34,710 nt of DNA from Actinomycetes bacterium (GCA_025355765.1 JANXZB010000076.1:1-34710); one strand, 5' to 3'; counted from the first letter of the stretch, positions 8,420 through 18,131 are shown. Notes: generated from the letters alone by a model not told the origin. Numbers and translations: made by a program.

Positions 8420-9703
8420 GTGAGTTCATCCACCGTCACACTTCCGCGACACGAAATTGCCGATGCAAGCCTTGCCTCAGAGGGTCGAAAGCGGATCGAA
8501 TGGGCCGAGCGGAACATGCCGGTGCTTGCTCAAATACGTGAGCGCTTTGAAAAGAGTCAGCCATTTACAGGTGTCCGTATCGCAGCATGCATGCACGTCA
8601 CAACTGAGACGGCGAATCTGATGCGCACGCTCAAGGCAGGTGGAGCCGAAATCGCACTGTGTGCATCCAATCCTCTTTCCACCCAAGATGACGTTGCGGC
8701 GGCACTTGTGCACGAATATGGAATCAGCGTCTTTGCAAGAAACTCCGTTGATCGCGACGGCTATTACTCACACATCAATGCCGCGTTGGATATCGCACCG
8801 CATCAGGTCTTTGATGATGGTTGCGACCTGGTCAACACTTTGCACACGACGCGTAAAGAACTCATTGCCGGAATCACGGGCGGCTGCGAAGAGACGACCA
8901 CAGGTGTTATCAGATTGAGCCAGATGGCAAAAGACGGCGCATTGCAATTTCCGATGATCGCGGTCAATGACACCGATACAAAGCACATGTTCGACAACCG
9001 CTACGGAACCGGGCAGTCCAGCCTTGACGCGCTATTTCGTTCCACCAACTTCCTGCTTGCAGGACGAATTCTTGTCGTTGCAGGTTTCGGCTATTGCGGC
9101 AAGGGAGTGGCCGAGCGGGCAAAGGGCATGGGCGCCGATGTCATCGTCACTGAAATCAACCCCACGAAGGCACTCGACGCCATGATGCAGGGATATCGCG
9201 TGATGCCAATGATCGATGCGGCAAAGGTGGGAGATGTTTTCATTACCGTAACCGGCAACCGAGATGTACTTCGTGAGGAACATTTCTCAGTTATGAAAGA
9301 CGGCGCCATCATGGCCAACTCTGGCCATTTTGACATCGAAATTGACGTGGCCTGGTTGGAGCAGAAGGCGGTCAAGAAGAATTCGAAGATTCGCCATCAA
9401 ACCGACGAGTACGTCATGGACGATGGACGCCGTTTGCTGCTATTGGCCGAGGGTCGCTTGGTAAACCTAGGTGCTGCAGAAGGTCACCCGGCCGCAGTAA
9501 TGGATATGTCTTTTTCTGATCAAGCTCTAACCGCCGAATGGCTTGTTGCCAACGCCAAGGATTTGCCAGCTGGCCTTCACGAAGTTCCAGAGCACATCGA
9601 TCTTGAAGTTGCCAAGTTAAAGTTGCAGAGCATGGGCGGACGGATTGACACACTTACCCCAGCCCAAGATATGTACCTCAACTCGTGGGAACACGGTAGC
9701 TAA
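8420..9703 (+). CDS. ahcY: Adenosylhomocysteinase, short-type
   Basis: Hydrolyses S-adenosylhomocysteine to homocysteine and adenosine, clearing the product of methyltransferases; cytoplasmic, NAD-dependent. GTG start at 8420 with AAGGAG (8407-8412) seven bases upstream. Substrate-side motifs HVTTETANLM, NDTDTKHMFDNRYGTGQS and the NAD-binding glycine loop GFGYCGKG at 222-229 are clear. The protein has only 427 residues and ends in YLNSWEHGS. The long form usual in high-GC actinobacteria (about 490 residues in mycobacteria) has an internal insertion and a C-terminal Lys/Tyr tail that reaches into the neighbour's NAD site; both are absent here. This is the short form known from archaea and Thermotoga. 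Its stop overlaps the mtrA start by one base. Confidence 0.93.
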   Translation: MSSSTVTLPRHEIADASLASEGRKRIEWAERNMPVLAQIRERFEKSQPFTGVRIAACMHVTTETANLMRTLKAGGAEIALCASNPLSTQDDVAAALVHEYGISVFARNSVDRDGYYSHINAALDIAPHQVFDDGCDLVNTLHTTRKELIAGITGGCEETTTGVIRLSQMAKDGALQFPMIAVNDTDTKHMFDNRYGTGQSSLDALFRSTNFLLAGRILVVAGFGYCGKGVAERAKGMGADVIVTEINPTKALDAMMQGYRVMPMIDAAKVGDVFITVTGNRDVLREEHFSVMKDGAIMANSGHFDIEIDVAWLEQKAVKKNSKIRHQTDEYVMDDGRRLLLLAEGRLVNLGAAEGHPAAVMDMSFSDQALTAEWLVANAKDLPAGLHEVPEHIDLEVAKLKLQSMGGRIDTLTPAQDMYLNSWEHGS

Positions 9704-10389
9704 TGACTCTGGTAATGGTCGTCGACGATGACCAGGACCTTGCCGAGATGCTCGGCATCGTTTTGACCAGCGCAGGAATCGACGTGGACCTGGTGAGTCG
9801 CGGAGATGAAGTTCTCGAGGTATTTCGTGCCAACCCGCCCGATCTAGTTTTACTCGACGTCATGTTGCCAGGACTCAATGGCATCGAAGTTTGTCGTCTG
9901 ATTAGGGCAGAGTCGATGGTGCCGATTGTGATGTTAAGTGCGAAGGGTGACACCCTCGATGTTGTCGAAGGGCTTGAAGCCGGCGCAGATGACTACATGA
10001 TCAAGCCGTTCAAGCACCCTTCAGAACTTGTGGCTCGAATTCGCACACGCCTTCGTCGCTCATCTGCCGGACTCTCCGGAAGACTCACTTTGGCAGATTT
10101 GGCGATTGATCTCGTAGCTCATCAGGTGACACGTGGCGGAAAGGTCATTGCACTCACTCGTTTAGAGTTCGATCTTCTCGTGGCCCTGGCAAAGGAACCA
10201 CGAAGAGTCTTCACGCGTGATGCGCTCCTAAGCGAGGTCTGGGGCTATCGCCACTCAACTGATACACGTCTTGTAAACGTTCACGTCCAAAGGCTCCGCG
10301 CGAAAGTCGAACACGATGCTGAGAATCCTGAAATCGTCGTGACCGTTCGCGGGGTTGGATACAAAGCGGGAGTAACAGGCGGAGTGTGA
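9703..10389 (+). CDS. mtrA: MtrA response regulator, OmpR/PhoB family
   Basis: 228-residue DNA-binding response regulator paired with MtrB; in actinobacteria it links cell-wall, division and replication control. Receiver domain at 1-115 has the acidic pocket VVDDD, the phosphoacceptor Asp52 in LLDVMLPG and Lys101 in MIKPFK. The winged-helix domain (about 135-225) contains the very conserved stretch WGYRHSTDTRLVNVHVQRLR and ends in VRGVGYKAG, almost word for word as in mycobacterial MtrA. The ATG shares one base with the ahcY stop codon, and mtrB begins one base after its stop, so the three genes form an operon. Confidence 0.96.
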   Translation: MTLVMVVDDDQDLAEMLGIVLTSAGIDVDLVSRGDEVLEVFRANPPDLVLLDVMLPGLNGIEVCRLIRAESMVPIVMLSAKGDTLDVVEGLEAGADDYMIKPFKHPSELVARIRTRLRRSSAGLSGRLTLADLAIDLVAHQVTRGGKVIALTRLEFDLLVALAKEPRRVFTRDALLSEVWGYRHSTDTRLVNVHVQRLRAKVEHDAENPEIVVTVRGVGYKAGVTGGV

Positions 10390-10390
10390 G

Positions 10391-11962
10391 ATGACTCGCT
10401 TTATCCGGGTCGCCCGTTTTCGGAATTCTCTGGCATTTAAAGTAATTTTCTCCACCGTTCTGCTCTGTATGGGCGTGGTGTGGCTTACCGGGTCGGCCCT
10501 TTACGCCCAACTTTCCGAAGGCATTCGTAAAGTCAAGGTTGAGTCATCGGTTGCAGAAACCCGATCGGCGATTTTTAACGCGCAGTACAGGATCATTCTT
10601 GCTTCAGATTCGGAAGCTAAGGCAATAAAGCAGATCGTCGATGACATCATCGTGAATTCTCCCAGCGTTATTGGCACTGCCATTAATGGGCGGGAGGTCG
10701 CACTGTTGCGAACGGCGCCAACACCTAAAGGTAAAATTGATTATCAGCGCACATCCAATGAGATGTTGGTGTCATCGATACCGAAAGAGTTGCGCACGCG
10801 TGTTCAGAAGGACATCTCGACTCAGTGGTCTGAGACTGTTATTCAGTATTCGGACGGATCAACGGTTCCCGCTTTGGCAGTCGGCGAGAAGATAACAATT
10901 CCCAAAGGGGGCTCCTATGAGATGTATTTGCTCTTTAGCTTGGTGAGTCAGAACGCGACCCTTGATTTACTGAGTCGATCGCTTTTCTTTACCGGTTTGG
11001 CCCTGCTTTTCTTGATCACGCTTATCACCTCTCTGGTAGTTCGTCAGATTGTTCGACCAGTGCGTGAGGCCGCCCAGATTGCGGAAGGCTTTACCGCCGG
11101 AGACCTTGGCCAGCGCATGCAGATAAAGGGCAAGGATGAGATTGCCAGGCTCGGTACTGCATTTAACGAGATGGCTCTCTCGTTGCAGGATCAGATCACG
11201 CGGTTGGAGAACTTGTCTCGAGTCCAACAGCGCTTCGTATCCGATGTGTCCCATGAACTTAGAACTCCACTCACGACCTTGCGAATGGCCTCGGAGCTCA
11301 TTCACTCATCCCGCGATCAATTCGATCCGAACATCGCCCGAAGCGCCGAACTACTCGTGGCGCAGATAGATCGTTTTGAAAGGCTGTTGGAGGACTTGCT
11401 TGAAGTAAGTCGTTTCGATGCTGAAGTAGCCATCCTTGAAAGCGTCGAATTCGACATGGTGTCCCTAGCCACGAGATGCATATCTGATCTCTCCCTTCTT
11501 GCGAAGGAACGAGGTACGACCATCGAGCTGTCGTATTCGGAGGAGCCGGTATTAATCGATGCCGATGTGCGACGAGTCGAGCGCATCCTGCGAAACTTGT
11601 TAACCAACGCCATCGAGTATTCGGATTCAAAACCGATAAAGGTTCGAATTGTCGCATCGGAGGATGAAGTTGCTGTGGGCGTGCGCGACTATGGCGTTGG
11701 CCTGGAAGAGTCATCTGCGTACAGGGTCTTCGATCGCTTCTGGCGGGCGGACCCATCGAGAGCACGAGTGCGTGGAGGCACCGGTCTTGGACTATCGATC
11801 GCTCTAGAAGATGCAAGGTTGCACAACGGCGAACTTGAAGCCTGGGGCAGGCCGGGCAAAGGGGCGCACTTTGTGCTCACTCTTCCACGTCGTGCGGGGG
11901 GAGAAGTTCTTACCCGTCTCATTCGACTTCAACCAGAGGATTACCCGTCCACAATTCGATAA
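10391..11962 (+). CDS. mtrB: MtrB sensor histidine kinase
   Basis: 523-residue membrane kinase for MtrA. Order: cytoplasmic N-terminus, membrane helix at about 17-39, extracytoplasmic sensor domain 40-195, second helix 197-219, HAMP linker 220-272, dimerisation domain with phospho-His288 in DVSHELRTPL, and an ATPase domain with the N box LLTNAIEY, the G1 box DYGVGL and the G2 box GGTGLGLSIA. The sequence RFWRADPSRARVRGGTG is characteristic of MtrB. The lipoprotein gene lpqB, which usually follows mtrB and modulates it, is absent: the next gene is comF-like, about 20 bases on. Confidence 0.95.
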   Translation: MTRFIRVARFRNSLAFKVIFSTVLLCMGVVWLTGSALYAQLSEGIRKVKVESSVAETRSAIFNAQYRIILASDSEAKAIKQIVDDIIVNSPSVIGTAINGREVALLRTAPTPKGKIDYQRTSNEMLVSSIPKELRTRVQKDISTQWSETVIQYSDGSTVPALAVGEKITIPKGGSYEMYLLFSLVSQNATLDLLSRSLFFTGLALLFLITLITSLVVRQIVRPVREAAQIAEGFTAGDLGQRMQIKGKDEIARLGTAFNEMALSLQDQITRLENLSRVQQRFVSDVSHELRTPLTTLRMASELIHSSRDQFDPNIARSAELLVAQIDRFERLLEDLLEVSRFDAEVAILESVEFDMVSLATRCISDLSLLAKERGTTIELSYSEEPVLIDADVRRVERILRNLLTNAIEYSDSKPIKVRIVASEDEVAVGVRDYGVGLEESSAYRVFDRFWRADPSRARVRGGTGLGLSIALEDARLHNGELEAWGRPGKGAHFVLTLPRRAGGEVLTRLIRLQPEDYPSTIR

Positions 11963-11983
11963 TGGATTTTTGCACGCGTCTTG

Positions 11984-12643
11984 ATGCACCCCGACACTTC
12001 TGTGGTGAGAATTCATGAGGGATTTCTAGAATTAGTTTTTCCGCGCCGTTGCATCGGATGTGGCGCGCCTCGACAGGATCTCTGCGGAAGTTGTGTCAAG
12101 GAACTTCAATTACAGAATTTCCGGAGTCGCTGCGGTTCGATTCCAGTTTTCTCGTCGATTCAGTATGGTTCCAAGGCAAGTCGCATCCTCTTGGCTGCCA
12201 AGGAAGATGGCGTCAAGAAAGCCGACGATATTCTCTTGAGTGCTCTTGCTCATTCTCTTCATTGCGCGACAAGGGCATCTGGTATTCGGCCCGCATTAGT
12301 TCCCATTCCCCACAGCAAGCAGGCCTTAAGGCGACGTGGAAGGAACTTCGTTGGCGAGATTACCGACCGCATGGCAACAATGGAGGGGCTTCCCGTTCGC
12401 AATATCATTCGGCACAATCGAAGGGTCAGCGATCAGTCCCTGCTTAATGCAACCTCGCGTCTTGGGAATCTTTCGGGGGCGATGAGCGTTATACGTCATT
12501 GTGGTCGGTCATGCGAGGTAATCGTCGTAGATGATTTAGTCACGACCGGTGCCACCTTGCGTGAGGCTGTGAGAACGCTGGAAACAGGCGGATTTCACGT
12601 CATTGCAGCGGTTACCGCCCTCGTGGCTCTTCCCCTACGATAG
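11984..12643 (+). CDS. ComF-family phosphoribosyltransferase-like protein
   Basis: About 219 residues. An N-terminal zinc-type cluster RRCIGCG followed by LCGSC is joined to a phosphoribosyltransferase fold whose PRPP loop reads VIVVDDLVTTGATL. The segment VPIPHSKQALRRRGRNF is the classic ComF signature. ComF of Gram-positive bacteria acts in DNA uptake, but this actinobacterial group is also kept in non-competent species, so its role here is uncertain. The start is unclear: ATG 11984, TTG 11981 and GTG 12002 are all in frame, and none has a good ribosome binding site. It lies between mtrB and secA as in mycobacteria (Rv3242c), but the ribosome hibernation gene that normally separates comF and secA is missing. 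Confidence 0.85.
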   Translation: MHPDTSVVRIHEGFLELVFPRRCIGCGAPRQDLCGSCVKELQLQNFRSRCGSIPVFSSIQYGSKASRILLAAKEDGVKKADDILLSALAHSLHCATRASGIRPALVPIPHSKQALRRRGRNFVGEITDRMATMEGLPVRNIIRHNRRVSDQSLLNATSRLGNLSGAMSVIRHCGRSCEVIVVDDLVTTGATLREAVRTLETGGFHVIAAVTALVALPLR

Positions 12644-12708
12644 GGCAATGAGTTGGGGCACTTCCCCTTTTAAGCGCCGTTTCGCGTGAGTATGAGAAAG
12701 GTTGCGGC

Positions 12709-15378
12709 ATGCCAGCATTTTTAGATCGAATTTTGCGGGCAGGAGAAGGACGAACACTCCGTGAATTGGGGAAAGTCGTCACACTCGTAAATAGTCACGA
12801 GACAGAAATCTCCGCTCTCAGCGATGAGGCATTGCGAGGTATGACCGACAAGTTCAAGGAACGCCTCGGCAAGGGTGAGACACTGGATGACCTCTTGCCT
12901 GAGGCTTTCGCCGTTGTGCGCGAAGCTGCCAAGCGAACACTGGGTCAGCGACATTACGACGTTCAGCTCATGGGTGGCACCGCATTGCACCGCGGGAATA
13001 TCGCTGAGATGCGAACAGGTGAAGGAAAGACCCTGGTTGCGACTCTGCCTTCCTATCTCAACGCTTTGGCAGGTCGCGGCGTTCATGTTGTAACGGTCAA
13101 CGATTACCTTGCAGAACGCGATAGCGAGTGGATGGGCCGCATTCATAGATTCCTCGGGCTAACGGTTGGCGTAATTCTCGGATCCATGGACCCAACAGCG
13201 CGCCGCATCGCGTACGCGGCCGATATCACCTACGGCACCAACAATGAGTTTGGTTTTGATTATCTTCGCGACAATATGGCATGGACACTCGATGAGTGCG
13301 TGCAGCGCGATCACTACTTCGCTGTGGTGGATGAAGTTGACTCTATTTTGATCGATGAGGCGCGTACGCCTTTGATTATCAGCGGACCTGCTGACAAGGC
13401 CACCAAGTGGTACGTCGAGTTCAACACCATCGTCCAGAAGCTTGTCCGCGATGTGCACTACGAAGTCGATGAGAAGAAGCGCACTTCTGGAATTCTCGAA
13501 GAGGGCGTCACCAAAGTTGAAGAATTGCTTGGCATCAATAATCTTTACGAATCCGCCAACACACCGCTGATCAGCTACCTCAACAACGCGGTTCGTGCGA
13601 AGGAACTATTCAAGCGCGACAAAGACTATGTTGTCATGAACGGCGAACTTTTAATCGTTGATGAACACACTGGTCGCATACTCGCAGGTCGTCGTTACAG
13701 CGAAGGTATGCACCAAGCGCTGGAGGCGAAAGAGCGCATTGAAATTCAAGACGAGAATCAGACTCTTGCCACGATTACGCTTCAGAACTACTTCCGTTTG
13801 TACGAAAAGATTTCCGGCATGACCGGTACCGCAATGACAGAAGCTGCCGAATTCATGCAGATCTACAAACTCGGCGTGGTTCCGATTCCGACAAACCGCG
13901 AAATGATCCGCGCAGACCAGGCCGACCTTGTTTATAAATCTGAAGTTGGAAAATTCGCGGCTGTGGCCCAAGACATTGTTGAGCGCCATCGTAAAGGACA
14001 GCCAGTTCTGGTAGGCACTGTCAGCGTTGAAAAATCCGAAGAGCTCTCTGCAGTCCTCAAGAGGAATGGCGTCGCCCACGAAGTTCTCAACGCAAAGCAT
14101 CACGAACGAGAAGCCGCCATCATTGCAAGGGCCGGTGCCGTTGGCGCCGTAACCGTTGCAACCAATATGGCCGGCCGCGGTACCGACATCATGCTCGGCG
14201 GCAATCCTGAGTTCATGGCAGATTTCGAACTTCAACACCGGGGACTTTCGCCAGTTGATACTCCAGAGGAATACGAGTTGGGCTGGCCAGCTGAATTGGC
14301 CAAGCAGAAGGCTGCCGTCGCCGCCCAGCACGAGCAAGTAATTGCCCTTGGTGGCCTCTATGTTCTCGGAACAGAGCGTCATGAATCCAGGCGTATTGAT
14401 AATCAGCTGCGTGGGCGTTCTGGTCGTCAGGGTGATCCCGGAGAGTCGCGTTTCTATCTGTCGCTGCAAGACGATCTCATGCGTCGATTCAACTCAGGGA
14501 TGGTCGAACGTTTCTTGTCGGCCGCCGGGATTCCCGAAGATACGCCTATCGAATCCAAGATGGTCAGTAATGCAATCCGCTCTGCGCAGACCCAAGTTGA
14601 ATCACAGAACTTTGAAATCCGCAAGAACGTATTGAAGTACGACGATGTTCTAAATCGTCAGCGTCAAGTCATCTATGGCGAGAGACGTCTGGTTCTTGAG
14701 GGCAAAGACATTCAGGACCAAGTGCAGACATTCTTGAAGGACACTCTCTGCGCTTACGTCCGGGCCGCCACATCGGGTGGATACGCAGAGGACTGGGACT
14801 TGGAAACGCTATGGACGGCACTTAGGGCCCTCTATCCGATCTCATTCACCATTGAAGAATTAGATAAGGAACTCGGAACTCGAGTGGCCTTAGACGCTGA
14901 TTTCTTGGAGCAGAAGGTGATTGACGACGCGCTTTTGGCCTATGCGGCGCGCGAAGAATTCCTCGGCTCTGAAGTCATGCGCGAACTTGAGCGCAAGATC
15001 CTGCTTTCTGTGCTTGATCGCAAATGGCGCGAACACCTTTATGAAATGGACTACTTGCAAGAGGGAATTGGCCTGCGCGCTATGGCCCAGCGCGATCCTC
15101 TCGTCGAATACCAGAATGAGGGCTTCGAACTTTTCTCCGCGATGATGGATGCCATTAAGGAAGAAATTGCCGGTTACCTCTTCAATATTGAAGTAACCGT
15201 CGAGGAGAACAGCAACGAAGTTACTGGCAAGGGTCTCGAGGAGCCGTCTGCTCCCGTCGAACTTCAATACTCGGCGCCGGATGAAAACGGTGCCAACGTC
15301 ACTGGCGGAATCTCGCGTAATGCTCTGTGCCCGTGTGGATCAGGGAAGAAATACAAACGGTGCCACGGCGCAAAATAA
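12709..15378 (+). CDS. secA: Preprotein translocase motor ATPase SecA
   Basis: 889-residue ATPase that drives proteins through SecYEG at the inner face of the membrane. Walker A MRTGEGKT is at 101-108, and the DEAD-type Walker B region [15 protein letters not shown] is near 210. The second ATPase half carries MAGRGTDI and the arginine-finger region [14 protein letters not shown]. The C-terminus ends in the SEC-C zinc motif [14 protein letters not shown], which binds SecB-like partners or ribosomes in other bacteria. Length fits SecA1. ATG 12709 follows AGAAAGG. The gap of 65 bases to comF contains no gene. Confidence 0.98.
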   Translation: MPAFLDRILRAGEGRTLRELGKVVTLVNSHETEISALSDEALRGMTDKFKERLGKGETLDDLLPEAFAVVREAAKRTLGQRHYDVQLMGGTALHRGNIAEMRTGEGKTLVATLPSYLNALAGRGVHVVTVNDYLAERDSEWMGRIHRFLGLTVGVILGSMDPTARRIAYAADITYGTNNEFGFDYLRDNMAWTLDECVQRDHYFAVVDEVDSILIDEARTPLIISGPADKATKWYVEFNTIVQKLVRDVHYEVDEKKRTSGILEEGVTKVEELLGINNLYESANTPLISYLNNAVRAKELFKRDKDYVVMNGELLIVDEHTGRILAGRRYSEGMHQALEAKERIEIQDENQTLATITLQNYFRLYEKISGMTGTAMTEAAEFMQIYKLGVVPIPTNREMIRADQADLVYKSEVGKFAAVAQDIVERHRKGQPVLVGTVSVEKSEELSAVLKRNGVAHEVLNAKHHEREAAIIARAGAVGAVTVATNMAGRGTDIMLGGNPEFMADFELQHRGLSPVDTPEEYELGWPAELAKQKAAVAAQHEQVIALGGLYVLGTERHESRRIDNQLRGRSGRQGDPGESRFYLSLQDDLMRRFNSGMVERFLSAAGIPEDTPIESKMVSNAIRSAQTQVESQNFEIRKNVLKYDDVLNRQRQVIYGERRLVLEGKDIQDQVQTFLKDTLCAYVRAATSGGYAEDWDLETLWTALRALYPISFTIEELDKELGTRVALDADFLEQKVIDDALLAYAAREEFLGSEVMRELERKILLSVLDRKWREHLYEMDYLQEGIGLRAMAQRDPLVEYQNEGFELFSAMMDAIKEEIAGYLFNIEVTVEENSNEVTGKGLEEPSAPVELQYSAPDENGANVTGGISRNALCPCGSGKKYKRCHGAK

Positions 15379-15386
15379 TTTTGTGA

Positions 15387-16001
15387 CTAGAGAAGTGTGA
15401 GTGAAGTGCAGAGCCAGCGATGGTCTACGCCTTCAAATCTAATGGCGAGTGATCTGATGCGATCATCAAATCGCACGGTAAGGGCGCTTTCGCAGATTCC
15501 ATCAAGTGGTTGGCACTGATGGAGTTTTCGAATCCTTCCGACATCCTTTTGCGATCCAACTTTCGTCGTTAATTGACTGTATATCGTGTGATGGCACCAT
15601 CTGGCTAGTTGCGCAGGTTGTCGCTTGGCAGCCCAGATCTCCAGGACGCTCGTTGCAAATTTCAAAGTCCACAGCCGAAGGTCTGGGAGCCCACTTGCAG
15701 ATGTTGGTTGCGGGGCGAATTCAGGATCAAAATCTTCGCCAAAATTACTGGGCAATGAATAGAGCAGCGGCTCTTGCTTGACGCTTTTTTGCACATTTTG
15801 TTGGAAGAGATCGAGCATGGGGTGATTCCAGAGGTCGCTCTGGGTGCTGGATATGGGGGAGAGTGAAACTGGTCGGGAAGTGAGAATTGAAGTTGTCATT
15901 GGCACACTCTCGTCAGGACCGAGCTGTGCGACCTCGCCCATGCGGAGGAGTTTCACCTCATCCCTTCGGATGATTGTGGACACATTGGGCAGCGGTGTCA
16001 C
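15387..16001 (-). CDS. DUF6459 (Rv3235-like) protein
   Basis: 204 residues if the GTG at 16001 is the start. The N-terminal half is polar and low in complexity, probably disordered. The C-terminal 100 residues form the conserved core, with LRLWTLKFATSVLEIWAAKRQPAQ and, near the end, HRWLCTSL. These match my memory of the actinobacterial Rv3235-like family found next to secA. Function unknown. It is convergent with secA (8-base gap) and divergent from the SAF-domain gene (about 22 bases between starts), so their promoters must overlap coding sequence. Later in-frame ATGs exist, so the exact start is uncertain. Confidence 0.75.
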   Translation of the reverse strand: MTPLPNVSTIIRRDEVKLLRMGEVAQLGPDESVPMTTSILTSRPVSLSPISSTQSDLWNHPMLDLFQQNVQKSVKQEPLLYSLPSNFGEDFDPEFAPQPTSASGLPDLRLWTLKFATSVLEIWAAKRQPAQLARWCHHTIYSQLTTKVGSQKDVGRIRKLHQCQPLDGICESALTVRFDDRIRSLAIRFEGVDHRWLCTSLTLL

Positions 16002-16023
16002 TAAGCCCCTTTAGTTGCTCCTT

Positions 16024-16620
16024 ATGAGACGGTCCAAAACCAGAATTCAAACTCGCACGGTCGCAGCAGTGATCCTGATGTGTGCCTCCTTCCTCTCGGC
16101 GTATCTGCTCTCCTCCATCGCGAATCGCACTGAACTTTTCTGGAGTGCCAAAACTTCCTTGGTCCCTGGCAGCCAGATATCAATGAATGACTTGGTCCCA
16201 AAACGGGCGGCCATCCCCGGTGGAGCCAACGCTTATATTTCGACAAATTCCAATGTGAACCACTTCTTTGTGCTCCGGGCAATGAGTCCGGGTGAGTTCC
16301 TGCCAGTGAACTCCCTAAGTGTCGTCGCCAAAATCGCGATGAGTTCGGTACCAATAAGCGTTCACACTTCCGATCTGCCATTTGATATTCAGGCAGGCCA
16401 AGAGGTGAATCTCTATCACGTCGGAGATTCGCACTTGACTAAAGAAATTGGTCCTCCCGAATTGGTCTTATCTCATGCCTATATTCAAGGCATCGATCGG
16501 AAAGGACAGAATCTTGGAGGAGATTTAACGTTAACCATATTTGTAAACGCCAGAAGCATCATGGCGCTGTTGGACGCTACAGCAACAGGACGCGTCGTTG
16601 TGGTTCGGGTCAATGGCTGA
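16024..16620 (+). CDS. SAF-domain membrane-anchored protein, CpaB/RcpC-like
   Basis: 198 residues from ATG 16024 (a TTG lies three codons earlier). One N-terminal membrane helix at about 12-32 (VAAVILMCASFLSAYLL) is followed by an SAF domain at about 43-105, recognised by the sequence around LVPGSQISMNDLVP and the later GEFLPVNSL. In pilus systems such proteins (CpaB/RcpC) lie in the periplasm or wall and touch the secretin or pilus. No secretin, pilin or TadA gene is seen here. The 3' end overlaps the next gene by 8 bases, so the two are co-translated. The resemblance is to the domain only; a pilus role is not shown. Confidence 0.75.
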   Translation: MRRSKTRIQTRTVAAVILMCASFLSAYLLSSIANRTELFWSAKTSLVPGSQISMNDLVPKRAAIPGGANAYISTNSNVNHFFVLRAMSPGEFLPVNSLSVVAKIAMSSVPISVHTSDLPFDIQAGQEVNLYHVGDSHLTKEIGPPELVLSHAYIQGIDRKGQNLGGDLTLTIFVNARSIMALLDATATGRVVVVRVNG

Positions 16621-17713
16621 AATCGCATTGCCGGAAGTTGTCACAGCAGTAGCAGATTCAGCGTTGGAGGGGTTTGTAGCCGGAACCCTTTACAGCCAAG
16701 GCTGGAACGTAATTTTCCGAGCCCTAGATGCTGCATCACTTCTCACCTTTGTTGACTCTGATGTGCTTCGGTCGCGCAACGTTGTACTCATTTACTCTCC
16801 TGATCTGCCCGGGATTTCTCCCGAAACTATTGCCGGCCTCCAAGGCAAAGTGAGACAAGTTGTTGGGTTCACCGCCGATGCGGGCCAAGCACAAGATTAC
16901 GTAGGGCTATTTCCAATTCCGCTCGAACCTTCTGAGCTTCTCAATTTGGTCAGGGGGTTTGTCAGGGCTCCACTGGTAAGAAACGCACACATGGAGACTC
17001 CTAAGAGTCGACGGGCAAAAGTGGTCGCCATCGGCTCTTCCACCGGATCGGCCGGGTGCACGAGTTTGGCGTTGAACCTTGCCATGGAACTCAGTGCCCT
17101 CGGTCATGAGACAGTGCTGATCGATGCTGACGTACGCAACCCGTCTATCGCTCCTTTGCTATCCCTTCACAAGCTGGACCAAGAGAATTCCTCTCGGACG
17201 ATTGCTCCGCATTTAAGCGTTAGTGAATTCACTCGGGAACGTGTTCCAAAACTTGCAGACTATCTTGACGAACTTTTTAGCAGAACAGATTTTGCGGTGA
17301 TTGATCTTGGTTCCCTCGTTGGGGTCTCCGATTCCTTGACCGACCGACGATGGACCTCCTCAATGGTTCACTGGTCGTGTGAGAGGGCAGATGCACTGTG
17401 GCTCGTGGGCAAATGTGATGTTTTGGGCATGCACCGTTTGGAAGCGTTAGTGCGTGATTTCGCGCAGACCACAATTCGAGCCAAAGTCAGCATCGCATTG
17501 AGCATGACTTCACGTGGGCGAAAGGGAAGAGCTCGTGAGGACCAGTATTTTGCAATTGCCGCCCCGCTTAGGCCAGAGAATCTCTTCACTTTGCCTCGGG
17601 ATGCCCGCTCCTTGATGCAAGCAGAAGAAGAACGGGCAACTTTGATTGAAGTCGCCGAGCGCTCTTCTTTGCGAAGGAGCATCGCTGCTATGGCGGTCGG
17701 ACTAACTACGTAG
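16613..17713 (+). CDS. CpaE/Ssd-like MinD-fold protein with degenerate P-loop
   Basis: 366 residues from ATG 16613, overlapping the SAF gene. Residues 1-120 look like a receiver-type or CpaE N-terminal domain without a conserved phospho-Asp. From about 137 a ParA/MinD fold follows: the P-loop region is AIGSSTGSAGCTSLALN (140-155), then VLIDADVRNPS (168-178) as Walker A' partner. Compared with the deviant Walker A KGGxGKT, both lysines are replaced (T and C), so ATP hydrolysis is doubtful. Mycobacterial Ssd (Rv3660c), a septum-site regulator, also lacks the lysine at this point. A role in localisation or division is plausible but not shown. No other Tad/Flp genes are nearby. Confidence 0.75.
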   Translation: MAEIALPEVVTAVADSALEGFVAGTLYSQGWNVIFRALDAASLLTFVDSDVLRSRNVVLIYSPDLPGISPETIAGLQGKVRQVVGFTADAGQAQDYVGLFPIPLEPSELLNLVRGFVRAPLVRNAHMETPKSRRAKVVAIGSSTGSAGCTSLALNLAMELSALGHETVLIDADVRNPSIAPLLSLHKLDQENSSRTIAPHLSVSEFTRERVPKLADYLDELFSRTDFAVIDLGSLVGVSDSLTDRRWTSSMVHWSCERADALWLVGKCDVLGMHRLEALVRDFAQTTIRAKVSIALSMTSRGRKGRAREDQYFAIAAPLRPENLFTLPRDARSLMQAEEERATLIEVAERSSLRRSIAAMAVGLTT

Positions 17714-17732
17714 TTGCTTATATCCTTAGATC

Positions 17733-18119
17733 ATGCGCGCATATGTGGCAATCACCCCGCCGGAACTGCAGGGTTTCATAGACTCCGGTTCATTCAAGGC
17801 CTCTAATGCACTAGTCGTCAATCAAACTCTGTCTGAAGAGCTTGAGTCCGACACGGAAGAGGAATTGGAGTTTGAGTCCTCTTTCCAGGCAGCGATGCAA
17901 TCGCGTGCGATGCAAGGACCGGGGGCACTCGGAATGGTCTTGGCCGTCGACCTGACGGCCGATCAAGTGGGGGCAGCGCAAGGAAATCACGTTGAATTGC
18001 TCTCAAATCTGTCGTGGTCGCAAGTCGAGTCTCTCCTTGTGGCAGAGTCAGAGGAACCTGAATTGTCGTGGTTTGCTGCCCAAGAGATCCCGACCTATCT
18101 GCCGCAATGGTTGGCGTGA
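17733..18119 (+). CDS. DUF6912 family protein
   Basis: 128-residue acidic soluble protein. The start MRAYVAITPPELQGFIDSG and the central EEELEFES stretch are typical of an actinobacterial family of unknown function (DUF6912) that often lies close to secA and pdtaS. There are no membrane segments and no cysteine. There is no ribosome binding site before ATG 17733; a TATCCT at 17721-17726 sits at exactly -12 to -7 from the A of ATG, which suggests a leaderless transcript. The gene ends 12 bases before the kinase gene. Confidence 0.72.
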   Translation: MRAYVAITPPELQGFIDSGSFKASNALVVNQTLSEELESDTEEELEFESSFQAAMQSRAMQGPGALGMVLAVDLTADQVGAAQGNHVELLSNLSWSQVESLLVAESEEPELSWFAAQEIPTYLPQWLA

Positions 18120-18131
18120 GAGGGTTTATCC

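Noticed and set aside
11298-11816. Open frame of 172 codons on the minus strand
   Set aside because: Antisense of the mtrB kinase domain, with no ribosome binding site and a low-quality composition (Arg/Pro/Ser-rich).
13651-14469. Open frame of 272 codons on the minus strand
   Set aside because: It lies fully opposite conserved secA coding sequence, has no family features and is a shadow of codon use in secA.
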